A stretch of 10,653 nt of DNA from Candidatus Delongbacteria bacterium (GTDB lineage Bacteria > UBA4055). The stretch is taken from the NCBI GenBank assembly GCA_013139625.1, contig WTAK01000480.1, positions 1 through 10,653 on the forward strand, read 5' to 3'. Under the pieces are notes generated by a model that made no database searches, was not told the origin of the DNA, and saw only the letters and a program-made list of their open reading frames with translations. This document shows positions 7,677 through 10,653 of this stretch, one piece after another (within the stretch, counting starts at the first letter, position 1; each line of letters starts with the position of its first letter). Made by a program: the position numbers and the translations under genes.

Positions 7677-9617
7677 CTAGCGATTTTCTACAACATCTCC
7701 ATTTTTGTATATAAAGTTATCGCCTTTACATGATGCACATTCGAAGTTGGCTTTGATACCATCAGCTAATGCTTCATCCATAAATTCCTTTAATTTACCT
7801 TCATTATTACCGCAATGCATAGGGAAGACGATTTTAGGATTGAATTTGTCGATAGCATACTTTATACCCATTTTCAATGATACTTTATCTCTAAAATTAC
7901 AACCTGTAACAGGGAAGAAGGAAATATCGACATTCTTCGTAAGTGTTGCCAGATAATCAATCTCTTTGACGTAAGGACCATTCAGTTCTTTACTCATATT
8001 AGCATGATCTCCTGGATGAAGGATCGTAAGGTCATTAGTTTTCACAAGGAAACCTACTCCTGCATCAGTCGAAGGTATTGTGTTTATTTCAACCCCATCG
8101 ATCTTAATTGTTTTCCTACCTTCCATTATACTTATATTCTTAACATCTTTTTTTGGATCAAAACCCACGATATATTTAACATTAGAGTACTTTTTTTCCC
8201 AGTCGAATAAAGAAGCTTGGTAATGATCTTGATGTGAATGTGATATAAATACAATTATATTTTCATCTTTCAGCTGCTCAGGGTCTAAATAACCATTGTT
8301 AATATTTGGAAAATTAGGTTTTGTTACTCTATTATTTTCCCAATAATCGAACACTAACAGATGATCTTTTGTTTTGATTGCCCATCCACTATGACCTAAA
8401 AACCATATTTTTGCTTCACCATTTTTGTAGTCAGTATAGTTGTTTAATGTTTTCAAGTCTTTTATATCAGCCCCTTTGAGTAGTAGAGATTTGACTACAT
8501 CTTTATTTTTATGGAAAGTTGCCAAATACAGAGCATTATTACCCTTGTTGTCTTCTGAGTTAAGCTTAGCACCGTTCTCTAAAAGTAATTCCACTATACC
8601 TAGATATCCTTTGCTTGCTGCAATATGCAAAGGTGCTTGTCCCAGAACATTTTCTTGCAAGTTTGGATTTGCATTATTCTCTAACAGCACTGTTACTATT
8701 TCAGTTGATCCATTCCTTATTGCAAGTATCAATGACGTAGTACCATCTTTATCCTGAATATCAACAGGAGCTTTGTGGTCAATAAGTAACTTAACAACCT
8801 CTACATCATTTGTGTACATAGCGTTGTGAAGCGGTGTCCTACCTTCAATTTTGCAGGTATTTCCGTTCATACATTCTTTAGGTGCAGGATCAGATCCATT
8901 CGTTAATAGAAATTCAACCATATCTTTTCCACTATAAACGGCATTTCTTATAGGTGTATTATTATATTTATCTTTAGAATTGATATCAAGACCATAGCTG
9001 AGAAGTAGTTTGAAACTTTCTTTAGCTTTTCTACCTGCAGCAGCGAATAATAAATTCTGTCCATTCTCATTAATATAGCTTACATCAGCTTTATTCTCCT
9101 TTAGGAACTTAATAGCCTCAACCTGATTTCTTACTACAGACCAAGATACTGGTCTGTTTCCCGCTTTGGAAACAGCATTAACCTCAGCACCTTTCTTTAC
9201 CATATACTTTACGATTTCTAAGTTTCCTGACATACAGGCAAAATGCAATGGTGTAACGTCATTCATATCCTTAAAATTAACATCAGCACCTTTATCAATC
9301 AGATACTTTGAAATATCATAATTGCTTTTAGCTGCAGAATTATGAAGTGGACTACTTCCTTCTTTGTCTTTTGCATTCAGATCAGCACCGAAGTCTATTA
9401 GAAATTTTGCGATCTCAGTTTTACTGTTCACTGCTGCATAGTTCAATGGAGTAAAGTACTCATTGATCTTTTGTTCAAGAAGAGCTTTATCTGCTTTAAT
9501 AATAATTTTCACTTTTATAAGATCATCTTGATCTATTGCTTCTTTTAAATCAGTAACCGATGCTAAAGATACGATCGGCATACTTACCAGTAATAACATA
9601 CTTAATAGTTTAAACAT
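7677..9617 (-). CDS. Exported ankyrin-repeat / metallo-beta-lactamase-fold fusion protein
   Basis: Residues 1-19 form a signal peptide (hydrophobic LLSMLLLVSMPIVSLA, likely cut after A19), so the protein acts in the periplasm or outside. Residues about 54-390 hold roughly ten ankyrin repeats, many with TPLH-type starts and DVNAKD-like ends. The repeat around 245-260 carries an insertion with two cysteines (C249, C255). Residues about 400-646 form a metallo-beta-lactamase-fold domain related to the UPF0173/MBL hydrolases: GHSGW (408-412), the metal motif HSHQDH (460-465), HPGDH (534-538) and PMHCG (H601). All expected metal ligands are visible, so a hydrolase is likely; the substrate is unknown. 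A CASC pair (627-630) lies near the end. The start is set by GGAGAT, 5 nt before the ATG. It is the first large gene of the tight cluster leading to the sensor kinase. Both domain calls are firm; the function is not. Confidence 0.93.
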   Translation of the reverse strand: MFKLLSMLLLVSMPIVSLASVTDLKEAIDQDDLIKVKIIIKADKALLEQKINEYFTPLNYAAVNSKTEIAKFLIDFGADLNAKDKEGSSPLHNSAAKSNYDISKYLIDKGADVNFKDMNDVTPLHFACMSGNLEIVKYMVKKGAEVNAVSKAGNRPVSWSVVRNQVEAIKFLKENKADVSYINENGQNLLFAAAGRKAKESFKLLLSYGLDINSKDKYNNTPIRNAVYSGKDMVEFLLTNGSDPAPKECMNGNTCKIEGRTPLHNAMYTNDVEVVKLLIDHKAPVDIQDKDGTTSLILAIRNGSTEIVTVLLENNANPNLQENVLGQAPLHIAASKGYLGIVELLLENGAKLNSEDNKGNNALYLATFHKNKDVVKSLLLKGADIKDLKTLNNYTDYKNGEAKIWFLGHSGWAIKTKDHLLVFDYWENNRVTKPNFPNINNGYLDPEQLKDENIIVFISHSHQDHYQASLFDWEKKYSNVKYIVGFDPKKDVKNISIMEGRKTIKIDGVEINTIPSTDAGVGFLVKTNDLTILHPGDHANMSKELNGPYVKEIDYLATLTKNVDISFFPVTGCNFRDKVSLKMGIKYAIDKFNPKIVFPMHCGNNEGKLKEFMDEALADGIKANFECASCKGDNFIYKNGDVVENR

Positions 9618-9655
9618 TTTTCATCTCCATTTATTTACATTTATTTTAATAGTCA

Positions 9656-9679
9656 GGAAGCATCAGATATGATACTTCC
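9656..9679. repeat. Imperfect inverted repeat between the SHOCT-like and ankyrin-MBL genes
   Basis: GGAAGCATCA (9656-9665) and TGATACTTCC (9670-9679) form a 10-bp stem with one C-A mismatch around the loop GATA. It lies 22 nt after the stop of the 51-codon gene and about 38 nt before the ankyrin-MBL ATG. No T-run follows on the minus strand. It could be a weak terminator or attenuating structure for the small gene, an mRNA-processing site or an operator for the downstream unit. The sequence alone does not decide. Confidence 0.4.
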
Positions 9680-9701
9680 TTTACATTGTATTATTGGTCT
9701 T

Positions 9702-9857
9702 TTAGAACATGAAGTGAAAAGTATGCGCTCGGTCTTTGTTTTTTATAATTCTCATTTCATACTTTACCAAGATACCAATAGCTTGTTTCTGTTCTTGTTT
9801 TGTGATCTTTCCATCTTTGTATTTTTGATGGATCTTTTTAATCTGATTGCTAAACAT
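9702..9857 (-). CDS. Small SHOCT-like protein (51 aa)
   Basis: A 51-codon frame starts with ATG at 9857-9855 and stops with TAA at 9704-9702. A strong ribosome site, AAGGAG at 9869-9864, lies 6 nt before the ATG, the best in the window, which argues that it is a real gene. The translation begins MFSNQIKKIHQKYKDGKIT. The pattern of a short amphipathic helix, K-D-G-K-I-T, an acidic residue and a second helix (QEQKQAIGIL) matches the short SHOCT helical-hairpin module, usually a C-terminal oligomerisation or interaction domain but also found as tiny stand-alone proteins. The tail (KNKDRAHTFHFMF) is basic and then aromatic, and unfamiliar. There is no signal peptide or membrane segment. It sits alone between the palindrome-bearing gap and the ankyrin-MBL gene (84 bp away). 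The SHOCT assignment rests on pattern only. Confidence 0.6.
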   Translation of the reverse strand: MFSNQIKKIHQKYKDGKITKQEQKQAIGILVKYEMRIIKNKDRAHTFHFMF

Positions 9858-9863
9858 GATAGT

Positions 9864-9869
9864 CTCCTT
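9864..9869 (-). promoter_or_regulatory. Strong ribosome binding site of the SHOCT-like gene
   Basis: Read on the minus strand, AAGGAG is followed by 6 nt and then ATG. It fixes the start of the 51-codon gene and is the main evidence that this short frame is translated. Confidence 0.65.
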
Positions 9870-9994
9870 ATTTTTGTTTTGTGGTTGCTCACAATATCAA
9901 TTTAAAAATAAAAAGTGCAAAATCTATGTGATTTCGGATGAAGTGTATATTTCGTATGATGAAATGATAAAATAAGGGTTTTTATGGTAGGAAT

Positions 9995-10030
9995 TTCTGT
10001 AGGGGACGCAGATCTGCGGCCCCTACAGAA
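9995..10030. repeat. Near-perfect 36-nt palindrome (GTAGGGG type)
   Basis: The left arm is TTCTGTAGGGGACGCAGA (9995-10012) and the right arm is its reverse complement except for one A-G mismatch (10006 against 10019). That gives 17 of 18 possible pairs with no loop, centred on AGATCT. Its G+C content is much higher than that of the surrounding DNA. On the minus strand it begins 6 nt after the permease stop codon. GTAGGGG...CCCCTAC palindromes recur in many bacterial genomes as dispersed intergenic repeats, and this looks like one copy. As RNA it would form a very stable hairpin able to protect or end the permease mRNA, although no T-run follows. Confidence 0.85.
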
Positions 10031-10036
10031 GGATAT

Positions 10037-10653
10037 TTATTCCACGATTTTGTATCCAAGATTAGCTATCAATTCAGCGATTACTTTCTTATCAAGATTC
10101 TTACCTGTTATCTCAGCAGAGTTTGTTGGCAAGTCAACATTGGCTTTATCGATATTACCTTGTTTCATTAAAGTGTCGGTAATATTATTCACACAATGAT
10201 TACAGGACATACCTTCTATATTTATTTTTAATGTATCCATAGTATTTACCTTCTTGGTTTTCTTTTTGAATTTTGGAGCGATATATCTTCTATATGATGA
10301 ACCAAGGAGCATTACAGCAAATATCCATGCACTTACAATATAAATTGTATGTAAGAATCCACCATCATGCATGTGACCTGCTGCCATTTTAGGTATTACA
10401 AGATCTTGAAGTCCAAATGTATTAACAATAAAGTCTAGAGATAAACCTGCAATTATAGCTATGATCGATGCGGAAGTTGCATAAAGTATAATTACTTTTT
10501 TAGTAAATATCTTGGAAAGTATTGCCAATGAGGCAGCATTTGTTAAAGGTCCGACTGTTAAGAATACAAATGCGGCACCGGGTGAAACTCCTTTCAGCAT
10601 TAAAGTTATAGCAATAGGGATTGAGGCGGTGGCACAGATGTACATTGGTAAAC
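10037..10653 (-). CDS. SO_0444/ArsP-like metal efflux permease with C-terminal HMA domain (5'-truncated)
   Basis: This is the C-terminal part of an inner-membrane permease; the frame stays open to the right edge, where Leu-Pro precede the first visible Met. The sequence LPMYICATASIPIA followed by GVSPGAAFVFLTVGPLTNAAS is typical of the SO_0444 Cu/Zn efflux and ArsP/DUF318 permease families. Counting from the Met at 10645, transmembrane segments lie near 8-30, 33-45, 51-73 and 99-116, with a short His-containing loop GHMHDGG (90-96). A lysine-rich cytoplasmic linker (124-133) leads to a heavy-metal-associated domain (about 137-202) with the metal-binding motif GMSCNHC (Cys 148 and 151) and ending LGYKIVE. 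The HMA domain probably delivers or senses a soft metal such as copper or zinc. M136 (ATG at 10240) could also serve as an internal start. The family is fairly firm, the metal uncertain. Confidence 0.88.
   Translation of the reverse strand, partial: LPMYICATASIPIAITLMLKGVSPGAAFVFLTVGPLTNAASLAILSKIFTKKVIILYATSASIIAIIAGLSLDFIVNTFGLQDLVIPKMAAGHMHDGGFLHTIYIVSAWIFAVMLLGSSYRRYIAPKFKKKTKKVNTMDTLKINIEGMSCNHCVNNITDTLMKQGNIDKANVDLPTNSAEITGKNLDKKVIAELIANLGYKIVE

Larger units (their letters stand above)
9858..10036. other. 179-bp intergenic region
   Basis: This is the longest non-coding stretch in the window, very AT-rich, between the permease stop and the SHOCT-like gene. It contains the 36-nt palindrome (9995-10030) and the AAGGAG ribosome site. 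On the minus strand there is also a loose promoter-like pair: TTGCAC (9920-9915) and TATTGT (9896-9891), separated by 18 nt. Each hexamer matches the sigma-70 consensus at only four of six bases, and in this AT-rich background that is weak support. It is, however, the most natural place for transcription of the downstream cluster to begin. No other gene or RNA was recognised. Confidence 0.4.

Noticed and set aside
8440..8757. Plus-strand open frame of 105 codons opposite the ankyrin repeats
   Set aside because: It mirrors the repeated ankyrin coding pattern on the other strand, has no domain signature, and the minus-strand reading is unmistakably ankyrin plus MBL.
8400..9500. Tandem DNA repeats or a CRISPR-like array in the ankyrin region
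   Set aside because: The periodicity of about 33 codons is protein-level ankyrin repetition. The DNA units are diverged and there are no identical repeats with spacers.
9669..9905. Plus-strand open frame of 78 codons rich in Phe and Leu
   Set aside because: It is antisense to the 51-codon gene, which has a strong ribosome site. The Phe/Leu-rich translation is what an AT-rich, Lys/Gln-rich gene gives on its opposite strand, and no ribosome site precedes the plus-strand ATG.
9984..10199. Plus-strand open frame of 71 codons crossing the palindrome and the HMA domain
   Set aside because: It runs through a palindromic repeat and then antisense to a conserved metal-binding domain, so coding in this direction is not credible.

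Overview
The window is AT-rich (roughly a third G+C by eye) and densely coding. It reads as an ordinary chromosomal stretch from a Bacteroidetes-like or other FCB-group bacterium. The clues are a TPR sensor kinase of the LytS/YehU type paired with a LytTR regulator, a 6-bladed beta-propeller-like envelope protein beside it, and AT-biased codon use. Several starts have clear Shine-Dalgarno sites (AAGGAG, GGAGAT, AGGAA). These are often weak in true Bacteroidetes, so an allied FCB lineage is possible. The assignment is tentative. No rRNA, tRNA, CRISPR array, insertion sequence or phage gene was seen.

Layout: a plus-strand tex gene, cut by the left edge, ends at 2158 and converges on a minus-strand block that fills the rest. 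Read in its own direction (right to left), the minus strand holds: the 3' part of a SO_0444/ArsP-like metal permease with a C-terminal HMA domain (10653-10037, cut by the right edge); a 179-bp gap with a near-perfect 36-nt palindrome; a 51-codon SHOCT-like gene (9857-9702); an exported ankyrin-repeat/metallo-beta-lactamase-fold fusion (9617-7677); a membrane-anchored beta-propeller-like protein (7651-6539); a TPR histidine kinase (6542-4782) whose ATG overlaps the previous stop; its LytTR response regulator (4725-3979); and an ABC-F ATPase of the Uup type (3927-2185).

The genes from 9617 down to 3979 are tightly packed (25 bp, 4-bp overlap, 56 bp) and look like one transcription unit. The attractive reading is an envelope-sensing unit: two exported or anchored repeat proteins upstream of a kinase whose TPR region is predicted to lie outside the inner membrane, with the signal passed to a DNA-binding LytTR regulator. 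The link between the repeat proteins and the kinase is inferred from gene order and translational coupling only. tex and uup are housekeeping nucleic-acid/translation factors, and the permease belongs to a separate metal-efflux locus.

Three palindromes opening with GTAGGG or GTAGGA (about 2161-2188, 4761-4780, 9995-10030) each sit against the stop codon of a minus-strand gene. They look like members of a dispersed 3'-end repeat family. Together with the ankyrin-MBL/propeller/kinase cluster and the possible internal start of the HMA domain, they are the parts most worth a second look. No clearly new system can be demonstrated from this sequence alone.
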